DNA of 64,000 nt, taken from contig JADNRZ010000041.1 of NCBI GenBank assembly GCA_015501605.1, positions 62,001 to 126,000 on the forward strand, in the 5' to 3' direction. Below the pieces are notes generated by a model. That model was not told where the DNA came from. It saw only the letters and a list, made by a program, of their open reading frames with translations, and searched no databases. The DNA is from Panaeolus papilionaceus (Eukaryota; Basidiomycota; Agaricomycetes; Agaricales). Both the position numbers and the translations under genes were made by a program. This document shows positions 21,603 to 33,654 of the stretch, piece after piece (position 1 is the stretch's first letter; each line of letters opens with the position of its first letter).

Positions 21603-24600
21603 ATGAGTGCAAATGCCTCACCAGCAAAATCCAAGTGGGCGAGTCGCATGGGAGGAGTCATGAGGCGGGCGTCCACCGTCATCACCATGTCTAATGCCAT
21701 GACACCGCCTCGTACTTCGTCCGAGGATAACAGTGATACTGCGTCACTCAGACGCAGTTCATCGAGGACATCGCTTACCCAGTCACTTTTTGGTGGTGGT
21801 GGATCCAAGAACGTGGACGTTCATGCTCCTTCTCCGATCGCAGAGAGCCCGTCCAGGGAATGGGAAGCTACCAAGGGAGAGTCTTCTAATAAGGATGACG
21901 CAGGACTGGGTCCTTCTCCTCTTACCAAAAACCCATCTGTTACACCCACTGAACCCGACACTTCCGCCTCTACATCTACTCCTGCCCCACCACCTCCTCA
22001 AGAGACGGAAATGGATACTACAGCCCCAGCACTCGTTGACTCGTCTGCTGGGAATCATGGCGCTTTCAAGGACGAACTTGACGACGACATTCCTCGTGGT
22101 GGCGCGATATCCGATCCATTTGCATCCCCACCACCCGCTCCTCAGGTCGTCACTGAGACTCCTCAGCCTCTTGCTCCTGCCGCGATGGAAGAGTCCGACT
22201 CTTATTTCAACAAGCCCATGGTCGAGAGTATGAAAGGGATTTCTACAGACGACCTCCACCACTCGTCCCCAGCTCCCATTCCCGTCCCTCAAGCATTTTA
22301 TCGTGCCGTTGACGAGAATTCTATTGCACCTGCACCTGCTGCGTCATCCTACGTCTCACCACCACCTTCCATTCCCGTTTCTCGTGCTCCAAGTGTCGCG
22401 CCGGCTCAAATTTCGAGAGCACCTTCAGGTCAACCACCTGTGCCCTCGGAACCTATTTCACGCGCCTCCTCCGATTATGGTTACGTGTCACCTCCAGTGG
22501 TTGAGCCTGTATCTCGTGCTCCTTCTAACCAACCACCCCCTTCCATACCCGTTTCTCATGCTCCCTCTAATCAAGCTCAAGCTCAACCCGCTCCTTCCAT
22601 CCCTGTTTCGCGAGCTCCCCAGCAACCACCCGCACCAGCCAACATCTCTCGTGCTCCCTCTAAACAGCCCACCATACCCACCGTTCCCGTAACACGAGAA
22701 CCCTCTCAAGCACCCAGCATCGCCGTTGTTGCAACTCCCATTCCTATCACGCAACCCGCCCCAGCCGAGGTCGCTGAATCATTTCCCAATCCCCATCCCG
22801 AATTCACGCTCACTCCTGCCTCACCCTTTGAGGCACCAGCTCCTCCAGCTCCCATCGTCCCTCAAGTCATCCCTCAAGCCGATCCTTACTCCAACCCTTT
22901 CGCTGATCCATACGCAGGACACGATATTTGGGGAGGAGCGGTAACCAATCCCGGGTTTGAGCGCAGTGCACCTGTACCTCCCATTCCCGTTCCTGTTCCT
23001 GTTCAACCAGCACCTCAACCCCAAGTCGAGGCTAAGAAACCTCAGCCAGACGCTCGCGTTGACCCATGGGGTGAGCTCCCCGTTTCAACCGCCATTATCG
23101 CTGCAGGTGCAGTCGGGATGGACAGGGTGGCAAATTTGTCCAAGGAGAGCAGGAAGTCGGGAAAGCCGTATGGAAATGGGACACCCGCTGTCGCCGCTGT
23201 TCCTGTTAGCCGTGAGGTTAGCCAGCAGCCCCAGTATGTTGCCGGTGTGGGTGTGAGCAACGTCAATCGTGAGCCCAGTATACGGTGAGTTAAGGTTCAA
23301 TGTTGTTTTCATTCCGCTTGGGCTAATGTTTTGTTTCTTGAAGCATGCCTAATCCTCATGATGGTGCTACTGCACCTGCAACTACGGTCGGTTTTGCGGA
23401 CCCATTCTTGCATCCTGGTCCAATTCCAGGTCAAGAACAGCCACATCACGATCAAGGCGAGATGGCTATACCAAGGTTCGCGATTTTTTATTCATTTTAT
23501 TATCCTTCGTTAATATTCTAATGTGAATACCATTATCAGACCTGAGCCGTCCATGAGTACTACGGTTATCGACCATAGAGCCCACGTTGAGGACCATCCC
23601 ACTATCTTCATGCCCCTGCCACCTTTCCAAGAAGTGGCATCAGGAAAATACCCCCTGTCACGAGAACCTCAGACGACGTAAGTAACTCGCTTCCTTTTCA
23701 CCTTCTCTTCGCTATCACCCCACGTTTTCTACTATTCGCTCACCTCATTCCACTTTCAGTGAACGCACTCCACTCCTCTCTTCCCAACCCGAGGACATCA
23801 AAAAGCACTCAATGCCCGTCCCCGTTCCCATTCCCATTCCTTCTTATCCCGCCACCATCGCTCACGTCGACGTCTCCCCTCTCGCTGGGTCGTCTGCTCA
23901 GCCCCATCAAACATACAATCAAGAACAGGGTTACGAATCCAAGACCATGTCAAATCTCGCAGCCGAAACGCACGCACGGATCCTCACATCCCAACTCCAA
24001 CCCCGCTTGCACTCCTTGGGGTGGTTAGAGTACCATCTCCCCGATGGGATGTTCTACTATGTTCACCCTACGCGTAAACTCGTTACTGACCTCAACCTGA
24101 GGCGAGACGGGGTGTTGGATCGTGTCATCTCGTGGATGGATGAAGATGGAAGGGAGGGTGAAAGTGTGGGGGTCTTCGTTGAAGGGTGGATTGTAGAGCG
24201 CGTAGATGGATTGCCGAAGGCGTTGGGAGGCAACAAGGGGAAGACGAAGAGGCCTGAGAGGGACCCACGTGCGATGGTCCTGGAGCGCTATTGGGTTGAT
24301 CACCATGCTAGGAGTGTGGTGAAGGATGAAGAGGTGTTGCTCCCCCCTGGACGTGGAAATGGGTATGGAAACGGACATGGGAGCTATAATTATGGATATG
24401 GAGGTGTGACGACAGGAGGAGCGCCAAAAGGGAAGAGGCAGTCGACGTTGGGGAGTGCGAGTGCGAGCAGGAGGAGTGATGATGATCGTAAGTCTTCCTT
24501 TCTTTCGTCGTTCAATGTTTGATTACAGGTTATTGACGGTCTCCATTGGTAGAACTCGACATGGAGTATAAGTACTGGACGTTCATGGAGGCTCACCCTG

Positions 24601-25626
24601 CACATACGGCTTTACCGCCCCGTGCCAAGGCTGAAGCTATGGATGTCCTTACCTGGGCTTGGACGGATCGTCTGCTCCCCTCTCATCGCTCCATTCCACC
24701 ACCGTTCAACCAAGAGGAATGTAATGAGCTCAGCACGTTGTTGAGGTCGTTTGGTGCGGGTACGTTGTTCATTTTACGTCTACCTCACTCCACTAACCAT
24801 AATTCACAGACAAACCCGACGAAAACGGTATTGAAACACGCATCATCTCGCGTATCCTCATCCGCGTCGCTCTCTGGCGTCAAACCTACTTCCGCCCGCA
24901 CAAAGCCCTCCCCATCGACGCCCACCTACACGCCTCCAACGGTCTCATCTATCCCAACCAAGGCCGTTCCGCTTTCCATATCATCGAAACCGTCGCTGCT
25001 TACCTCCTACTCGGGATTCCGTACCTCTTCGCTGAGAATAGGAATACGAGTAGCAATTCGCGGTCAGGTGCGGGTGAGGAGGCGCAGATGATGAGGAATC
25101 CGAGGTCGAATCCTATGCTTATTGTAGGAGGGGTGTCCTGTATCTTCGTAAGTTTACATCTCTCTTGCTCATAACGCTCACTAACATCTTTTTATCATCG
25201 TATATAGGCTGCCATCATCCTCAGCACCTCCGTAACCTTCCTCTCCATCCCCACTCTCTCATACTTCTCTCGTGTCTCTATCCTCGTCTCACTCGCTCTC
25301 GCTACGCTGTCATTGGCTACGACTGGGATCGCAATCCTACGTCATAAATCAGAGATGGAGGATTCTTCGTCGTCGTCGATGACGAGTCAAGGGCATGGGT
25401 TCAACCAAGAAAGAAAGATTATTACCGTATGTCTCCCTCGCTTTTTTATCTCTCCTCGTTTTCAGTGCTGACATCTTATCATCGTTTTTAGGCTCGTACT
25501 CTAGTCCTTTCTGCTCCGCTGGTTCTGCTTTCATACTCTATCATTGCATTCCTCGTCGCCATCATTGCTCATACACTCCCTACCCTCTCATTCTGGTTCA
25601 CTTCTGTCGTTAATTTCATTCTTTAA
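21603..25626 (+). CDS. Pro/Ser-rich WW-domain protein with four C-terminal membrane segments
   Basis: Eight exons (21603-23284, 23344-23475, 23540-23677, 23760-24487, 24553-24759, 24810-25147, 25208-25426, 25492-25626) give a closed frame of 1192 aa. Residues 1-650 are disordered and Pro/Ser-rich, with roughly nine copies of a short motif like P-V-S-R-A-P-S between about 250 and 400. A WW domain lies near 735-765: G-W-L-E-Y-H-L-P-D-G, then F-Y-Y-V-H-P. Four hydrophobic spans follow: about 1016-1037, 1060-1090, 1096-1118 and 1153-1178. WW modules bind proline-rich ligands, so the N-terminus could be a partner in cis or trans. Membrane location is inferred. Its last two exons are copied as relics ahead of GTPase copies 2, 3 and 5. 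GTPase copy 1 follows 254 bp downstream on the same strand. Confidence 0.85.
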
Positions 25627-25880
25627 GTACATTGGTCGCTTCGTTTTCTCCCTTGTAATATTCTGTATCCTCGATTTGTGTAAGATTTATACGTGTTATC
25701 ACGTTTGATATTATTATCTTTGTCTTCAACAGCTGGATGACCGAGACTATAAATATCAATTGAACACTAGACACGCGTTAATGGCGTATGGGACGACAGG
25801 AGGTGTTGGCTGTGTTAACTGCTTCTCACCCTCACCATTAAACCACTTTTTATCTTCTCTCTATCTCGTCTTCTCTTACA

Positions 25881-28622
25881 ATGTCTGATGAAACTCACTA
25901 CGATTATCCCCAAGTTTTAGGCCCGCTTCGCGTAGAACCTGTGATTCCAGAAGAGTTGAAAGGACAGCGTGTGCGCGTTTGCATGTATGTGTCATTGAAT
26001 TCTCGCTCTTCATAATCTAACTTAAACGCTTTTATCCACCAGCCTCATGGGTCCTACTGGTGCCGGTAAAAGCGCAGTATGCCCAGATTATTCCAATTTT
26101 TTACTGTGTTTCTTGATTCAATATACTACCTACTCTAGTTCATCGAAGCGCTTGCTCCGAAGCAAGGGTTGTCGATTTCCAAAGATACAATCGATAGCGT
26201 TACGCAAAATATTGTGTGCTATAATGTTGTGAATCTGCATGATGGCGGCAATCCAGTGGTTCTCATGGATACACCAGGCCTGTTGGATCTTCACATGTCG
26301 GAGAGTCGGGTCATCAGCATGATTTCGAGCGAACTGGACGCGTTGCGGTATGCAATGTCTTCGTATACACTCCCAAAGAATGTGTCTGAATAGAACCAAC
26401 AGCTCATCGGTTGAAATGGCTGTCATTACTCTCTGCTATTTCCATGCCATCGATGTTGCGCGCATGGGACGCACCAAGCGTAGTGCTGTCGAGTTTTTGA
26501 AAGGCTTTGCCCAAACATTCAGGGCGAACAATGTCAACATTGTAACAACGATGTGGAACAAGCTATGGAATGAGAAGCTGGCCACAGATGCGGAGCAAAG
26601 GTTCAACACACTGCAGGTTGAGATATACAAGGTAAGTGCTTCTATCACAGATGCAGCATATGGGTAATGTTCATGCGGTATCAAGAGTCTCCCTTCACTC
26701 AATGTCTCACTGGACAAGTTTGACTCTACCGTGGCATCCACGCTCTCCATCCTCGACGCGTGTAGACATGGATGGTACCATACAACCAGGAAGCAAAAGA
26801 CAAGTCTTCCTCAGTAACGACCACTTGGTGCTGCAGGGTTTAATGTCACGCATCCAGGATGCACAGTTGGCGCTCGAGTTGCTCCCCATCACTGAAGCCA
26901 AGGAGGAGGACTTCATCCCGCTTTACAATTTGACATGCGACCTCTACCAGTTCGATGAGAACGCCTACCGATTATTGTTGCCCAAAGCACCCTGCCCTCC
27001 AACATTCACCCCTCCGAAAATGTCACTTATAGAAGTAAGCCTCCACAAGTTATCGGGACGAGAGACAAAGTTCTTCGAACATTTAGCTTCCTTCATGAAG
27101 CGGGGGACGTTAGTCAATGAAGTTGGGACAGCCAAGGCTAGGGATTCGCAATCGCAGGTGGTCGACTCGGCGCCGCAGCTGACCCAAGCTGGAGCACCAG
27201 TCGATCCCGACTCCGACCCGGATTTGGCTGACACCATTGCAAAATTACAATACTTGGCGGTAATCGGTGATATTTCAGTTGAGCCCGTGACTACAGGTAC
27301 TATTTCAGCAAACGCAAAAGTTTATGTGTCAGTGCGACTACAATTTCGTTCCTGTATGTGAATTAACCGATTTATTGCAGCATTATGGGTCCTGTGAATT
27401 CGGGAAAAAGCAGTGTATACGATTCCACTGTTCACTCATGTGCAGATCTTGATATTCCCCGCTCTTCTCAGGTTGTCGAGGCTCTGCAAGCCAAGTCGCA
27501 GGACTTGCAAATTACAAGGGATCAACTTGCAAGTTTTACTCAAACCGTCGTTGCATACCATGTTGTCAATGTCCTGCACTCTGGATGTCCGATATACCTC
27601 CTTGACACTCCCGGATTCGAAGACAGTCTCAAGTCAGAAATGGAGATCATGAGTATGATACCGGCATGGATGGAACAGAATGGGTAGAATGGATTTTTTT
27701 TTTTTTCATGGGTAGAAGCCGAGCTTGATGCACATCAGCATCCATTTTTTCCATCAGATCTTATATTTAACTCAAATCAACAATAGAAGACTGGCTAGCT
27801 CCCAACAACGAACAGTGGAAATGTTGAAGGGTCTCCTCACTGCAACACACGACTTCGATTCCGTAGCTGTTATCACCACTATGTGGGATATGCTCGATAG
27901 CGAAGAAAGACGCAATCGTGCAGATTCAACCTTTACCCGTTTGTCATCCGATATTTTCAATGTGACTCTCTGTCAAATATATATGGGAGAGGAAAACCTA
28001 ATCTTTATCCACAGGAATTTATCGATAGAGGGGCAGATATCAATCGCTTCATGAATACAAAGGCGTCAACACTTGGAATCTTGGACCGGCCACTTCACAA
28101 AAAAGTGCTTTCGATGTCATAGGGTTTACAACCGCACCACATTTGTATCAAGAGCTCTACCAGCGCATCGAAATCGCCGTGCAGGAGAAACAAATAATTG
28201 AGGACAACCTGTCACACCCCGAGGCCAAAACGAATCTCGACTTCCAATCAATTCTGGACATAAGGCTCCGTAAAAATGTGCAGCTGCTCGATAAATTCAT
28301 AGAGCAATTTATCGAGTATGGCGATCCACCCGCTCAATTCGCAGACGACCATCAACGTCTGTGCGGGCTCGTGTTATCTGTGCGACCCGAACTCCTCGAC
28401 CGTTTATCACCAAGCTCGGTTACTTCGTCGGACAACACAACTCCCGCGGCCGCTGGTGATCAGACTAATGGAACCCCACAATCGGAGGTGCGTGAACCTG
28501 GTTTAGTATGGCAAGATATGATTCAGATCGTTGACTATCAACGGCCCTACATCACGGGTATTCGTCGTATACTGGGTGCCACTCTGGATCGCTTTAAGAG
28601 ACAGCCTGGTGTCAAGCGTTAG
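25881..28622 (+). pseudogene. GTPase array copy 1: two P-loop domains, two frameshifts
   Basis: Nine exons match copies 2-5 in order, length and phase: 25881-25984, 26043-26076, 26139-26347, 26403-26631, 26686-27327, 27381-27414, 27472-27683, 27739-27961 and 28015-28622. Two P-loops (GPTGAGKS and GPVNSGKS) and two DTPG motifs are present. Relative to copy 5, exon 5 has one extra A near 26815, which creates an immediate TAA. Relative to copies 2 and 3, exon 9 lacks one base near 28104, after an A6 run. Donors at 27328 (gtcagt) and 27962 (gtgact) are also weaker than in the sister copies. Both lesions are single-base, so sequencing error is an alternative. It is the only copy behind a complete WW gene, hence probably at the ancestral location. 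It may be recently dead or still partly expressed. Confidence 0.8.
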
Positions 28623-31555
28623 GTCCACGTTACACACCTGGTGTAGCAAGCCCCCGGTGGGCCCACGTTCAGGTTCTTGCCATCCTTCTGTTATGTTAAT
28701 CCAACGTTTTCGGCGCTAGGTCGCTTACATTATCTCAAGAAACTTACAATGGTCTGTTCCGATCATATTATATTCTTGCAAATTTGATAGATTTCTATTC
28801 CTTATGATGACAAATTGAGTGATGTCGAGAGCGCAAGAACACGGACACTGATAATGATAAATTGATAATAGAGTACTCAGTTCAATCATTCCTCCCCGTC
28901 CTTCCACATACAGCTCATTTCGTGATTATCTTTGGGATACAATGAAAGGAAGCCACGCTAGAAGGACAGCACAGAGGATGACGTCGATGAAAGGTTATAA
29001 TATGTGGTGCGATATGGGATTGACCGGGAATTGGACAGGACGAGAATCATTTATAAAGAGAGAAAACGAGTATTATTTAATGATACGGAGTTACACATTG
29101 ATTGAAGGAGTAGAGCTTAAAATCATGACGAAACCTAGATACAGACCCCCTATCAAACTACCCAATGTCAATTTCGATGAACGTCTGCCTATGTGTCGTC
29201 CGTTAGGCACCCATAGTCGGTACGGGTACGGGTAGCAGTGGTGGTTTACCCTCATTGAGGTCTGCGGTTGGGAGGGAAAAGGAGAATGGGAAGAGGATGA
29301 AAATACTGAGGAAATAGCCATGGATTCAGTCAGTGAGGTTGAAGATGGCGAATCGTTGGTAATATAGAGGTGTGCTATATGATGAATTAACATCAGATGT
29401 TCTAACCTGAGCATCGCCGCCAACTCACAATTCAATCTACTTCTCTAAAGTGCATTGGAGGAGTCTCTTCACCCCCTTCTCCCTTCACCGTATCAACGCT
29501 CATTCCACCGTCCTTTGAACCCAGCTCCAACAGCAATGAAGTTCAGACACAGACGAGGCGATCGGATTTCCTAGGCTCTCGCGACCCTGAACCCAACCCG
29601 CCCGCAACAACGACGTTTCCTGGGTCATCAACGACACCTGCACCCAGTAAACACCCATGAGAGGCAGCGTAGGATGTTAAGGATGGTGCTACAAAAGGAG
29701 TGAGGAGCATCGCTAGAGCTAGAGCCGATGTAGAGGTCAAAGTCGTCAGAGTCGTCTTGGTCCACGTGGCCCAATGACTGGGTCTCCTCGCTATAAGAAC
29801 GTCCTCCTCCCTTTTTGACTACCCCGGTTCCCCGGTTCCTCCTCCCTTTCTATACGCCCTACACCACCTGTATATACTTGATTAACACCCTAAGATGTCA
29901 ATTTTGGACTGGAACGACGCACATTGACCCGTTGAACCGCCACTTCCCAATTTGATATTTGGTCATGTTTGATGTTTGAAAAATAAGAAAAGACAGAGTG
30001 TAATGATGTTCAGACGGAGAAAGGAGGTGGAGGTAAAGTTGTGACAGTGTGTATACGTGCGGGAAAGGCGGATACGCAGTGATGAGTGCCGGTGTATGGG
30101 GAGCAACACATAAAATCAGCAGAATAAATCACAATGGCGAAGGGACCGCATTAGTGATACGCGGTGGCAGCAGAGGAGCTCAGATGAAGCGTAGCTATCT
30201 CCAGTGTAGTCAGAGATGGGGAAGCAGAAACTGGATGATGACGTGTGGCCACTGAGGATGCTGTTGATGGTAATGAGCTCCCCGTAGCTCTGCCGTGGTG
30301 GTAAGCATCGATTCTACATACCCTTGGTTCAAGTTCTTGGATGCCATCGGTGTCGCGGAGAGTTGGTGCAGGTGCTGGAGTTGTTCGCAAATGAGAACAT
30401 CCAGGGTGCCAAAAAAAATGAAGTTGGAACCAAAAATGTACGACGGGGTACTGAGTACGAATGGGAGTTGTTGTTGAAGCTGATGCTTGATAAGAGATAC
30501 CTGAAGTGTGCTTGCGACGGCTGCCCATTCAACATCCATAACCTTCAGACACCACATTCTCATTCTCCACTCTTCTCTCGCTGTTAGACAACCCCCAACT
30601 TAGCATCGACACTCTTGCCCCTTTTGCGAGATAAGCCCCAGCGGTATGATGAGAGGAAGTTCGTGTATGTATCTAGCGTTTAGGATTCAAGGAAACCTGG
30701 ATAATTTCACCATTTTTAGAATCATCCGTCCCCAAAGAGAAAAATAAGACATACCTCTACTCGGCTCGTCGCATGATGATCTGGTCTGGAGTATATGTCG
30801 GGGTTACCAGAGAGTTGGGTGGGTAGTGTAGTAACTTGAGAGGTTGAACGTGGTGGCTGAGGATGACAGCTAACGGACGAGCCGAGGAAAAATGGGTTGA
30901 AGATTCTCGTTATTGAAACTGCACGTGAACAGCGGGACTCATTGATAAATGAACGATCCGTAGTGTAGAGACGAGCGAAGGGCCAATTGGGGCTTGAAGG
31001 ATGGGGTCGCGTCTGATAATCAGTTCACGCAGACTCAAAGCACGGCCAGCAGACGGCGAACAATTGAATAGCATTAGTCTGGAATCTATATAACAACACT
31101 GTGAACACGATCAGTCAGTGCTAGAATACGAAAATAAAAACCCGGGCGATGAAACTTACCTGTACTTAGTCCAAAACTATTTGAAAAATTAATACAACCT
31201 TGACTTGTATCATAACCCCTGCACCGTCTCCAACGGTTGCTAAACGAGCTGAACAGTAAAACCAGAGACCGCCCTCTACAATCTTCTCACCAACTCATAT
31301 ACAACATTTATTCACCCAGGGGTCGCCATGAATCTTCTATTAACGCCGTGAATATGAGAAGAGTAGATAAGGGAAGGGAATGGACTGAGAGCGCTGCCCA
31401 ACGATGATGATGGTGGTGCGGGATCAAATCCCTCTTTGTTTGTTCGTATTGTTACCTCCTTGAAATCAACGAGCTGTTGGTTGTTGATGAGCTGGCTCAC
31501 GATCCTATTCCTACCAAACAGTGACCAAAACGTTCCCATCTAATACATACAATCC
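28623..31555. repeat. Downstream block D1 of the segmental duplication
   Basis: This block is alignable by eye to 36467-39265, 42738-46135 and 50760-52985. Landmarks in order are an A-P/T-rich stretch around 29543-29740, a block near 29890-29960, a block around 30220-30560 with ctgaaggttatg, a segment near 30640-30850, and an end segment 30960-31555 finishing at cccatctaatacatacaat. Minus-strand frames correspond between copies (S-A-P-A-P-A-M-V-L-T-type peptides and L-E-P-R-V-R-R-I), but here they are broken by stops and indels. I read it as a decayed gene or genes convergent with the GTPase. No complete coding model can be given. Confidence 0.65.
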
Positions 31556-32156
31556 ACCTCCGTCGTGGTTATATTCACGCACATTATCGAAATTTACATC
31601 GACTGCATCGATTTCAAGGCATCAAAGAAGTCGTATCCGACGCTAACATAATTTCAGTTGCATTCATCTATGCGCTCTTACCGTCAGCATGATAATGACG
31701 AGCCGATGCCCTTTAGTTAGGATCACCATCGCACCCAATTGTCGTATGCTGGTTCTACGCTCTCACCAAATCGGATCGCACTTTCTGTCCTTCGACCATT
31801 CTGGTCTCATCCAGCAAGTCTCGCTTTTAAGACATACACAATTAAATGAATACGGTTAAACTAAGACCATTCCTACGATGTTCAAAACATGCGCGATTAA
31901 TCAACAAATCGGCGAATGTTTACACAAAATGAGTAGGTAAAAGGGTGCGACCTGAAAATTAAAGTTGGAAGTCGTGAATGGGGTAAACCGATCGTTTGGA
32001 GAGAGAGCTGAGAGGGATAAGCATTTCGGCCATTGATTCCTCACCCACTGCATATATTCAGGATGAAGACATACATACACATATGAAAAGTAAAAATAGT
32101 TCACCTCCCACTTGGCACCTTCAAGCCACCACTGCTTTGTCGCGCGTCAAGTATAC
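31556..32156. other. Interval without recognised features
   Basis: This lies between block D1 and the kinase-like relic. No frame or repeat could be supported. Confidence 0.5.
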
Positions 32157-32560
32157 CTACATCAACATGGGCATGGTTTTATGAACAATTCCCCTCTCGG
32201 TACTGACGGTCCTATACAATAAGGGCCAGTTTGCTTCCAAGGCACCAGTGATCATGAAATTCGCAGCCCTGATATCCGTAGGTGCAGAATAAGTTACCCC
32301 AAAGGCGTGTTGAAGGGAAAGAAAACATATACCTGTGATCATGCCTCCGTTGCCCATTTGCGTACACGATGGTCTTTGGAACATACCCTCTTCAACAACG
32401 TTATTCACTATGTTTGCCTGCTCTGCGGGTTCACCCCTCACCTTCTTAAACGGCTCGAAGTCCTGTAAATTCTGGCCCTTGACGTGCTTCATGTAGATGT
32501 AATAGGTGACCAGTGGCTGACCATCATGATCAGGGCCCATCACCGATTTAAGCATGCATA
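32157..32560 (-). pseudogene. Decayed copy of the secreted kinase-like gene
   Basis: The minus strand matches the central part of the intact gene at 54479-55601. YYIYMKHVKGQNLQDFEPF parallels YYIYMKHIKGKTLESFEPF. V-V-E-E parallels V-I-E-E, then Y-A-N-G-Q parallels Y-A-D-G-Q, and DIRAANFMITG parallels DVKPANVLITG. A frame change lies between V-V-E-E and Y-A-N-G-Q. The intron acceptor before the catalytic loop has lost its AG (reads ..tacg). The catalytic Lys of the HxD-x-K loop is replaced by Arg. The N-terminal signal, the Gly-rich loop and the DWA motif are absent. It is therefore a truncated, inactive relic left at the end of duplication unit 1. Confidence 0.8.
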
Positions 32561-33173
32561 CTTTTAATTAGCAATAGGAACGTATAGTGATGTTGCTTGG
32601 TGGTGCCCCTGCTTTCGTATGCACAGCCTAAAGCGGGGTAAGGTAGAGGTGTATCGTAACGTAAGTGATGCGCTCTGTGAGTTTATATAGCGCGCGCGCT
32701 TGTGAGAAAAGGGTCATTATGTAGATCATCTCATTTGGACGCGGCAAATGTACATTGCTCCAGTGTGGGGAGCTTTGACAGTTGGAACGGGGGCGAACCT
32801 GAATGAATGTTTTGATGACATGACGGTCTATCACCAAAAATTAAAACGTGTTCTTGTCCTTGCAGCTCAGCAAAGATCTGTCATGATGAGTTAGGGGGTA
32901 GAATCGACAGAGGTTGAGTTTTACTGAAATTCTGCAACGGGGGATGGCCTAGGCGCAACAAATACTGCGACGTAATGGAATTATGGAGGAATATTCGCTC
33001 TTATACTCATAGATAACGTCACACATAATAACAGACTCAATGGCTGATATTTGCCAACAAATGAGGAATTAGCAGATGATCCGAGGTGGGTGAGGTGAAA
33101 TGAAACGATAGGATAGGTGCGATGCTCAAGCAACTAATTATATAGGTAGGTGTAACACGAAACACAGATGATG
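32561..33173. other. Interval without recognised features
   Basis: No supportable gene. An alternating cgcgcgcg tract near 32690 follows a TATATAG sequence. Frames are short and without motifs. Confidence 0.5.
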
Positions 33174-33290
33174 TCAGAGATGGAGGATTCGTTGTCCATT
33201 TTTCAGGCTCGTACTCATGTCTTGCTTTCAGCTCTTTTCGTTTGGCTTTCGAATGTCGTCATAATGTCCCCCGACGCTTGGCTCTATCTT
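33174..33290 (+). pseudogene. Relic of the WW-gene 3' end ahead of GTPase copy 2
   Basis: The segment tcagagatggaggattcgt matches exon 7 of the WW gene near 25352. It is followed by ttttcaggctcgtactc, which matches the last acceptor and start of exon 8 (25487-25501). The sequence between them is deleted and the reading frame is lost. A closely related relic lies at 39455-39580. It marks the left edge of duplication unit 2. Confidence 0.65.
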
Positions 33291-33654
33291 CATTAGGTTT
33301 ACATAAATGCTATGTATTTAACTGTGTCACACTTGTATGTTTATTTTCGTGCAACGATTGCCTATTACTATCATGCCTTTTCAATTTTTGCTGTGGATGA
33401 AACGAACCAGCGACAGCGAAGTGATAAGCACCTCAATTCAACATAAGGAGTAACACCATGGTGGAGGTAGCAGGCCGTAAACCTGATTTGGATTCGACTG
33501 CATACGGACTGACCACGCGGTTTACACGACACATTCTGAAGCTGTACCCTATCTCAATTGATTCCATCTTGCATCTTACTCCCACCAGTAATTTTTCTCT
33601 GCAACTTATACACGCCTCAATAGCAAGCCCAATTTCGATATCATCCCTTTCATC

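Noticed and set aside
22303..23256. Several out-of-frame ORFs within the WW gene
   Set aside because: Shadows of the proline-rich coding repeats.
27684..27738. Use of the second AG (ccatcag) as acceptor of intron 7 in the GTPase genes
   Set aside because: Only the earlier AG before catccatttttt keeps the frame in all copies and gives the conserved H-F-F-H-Q peptide.
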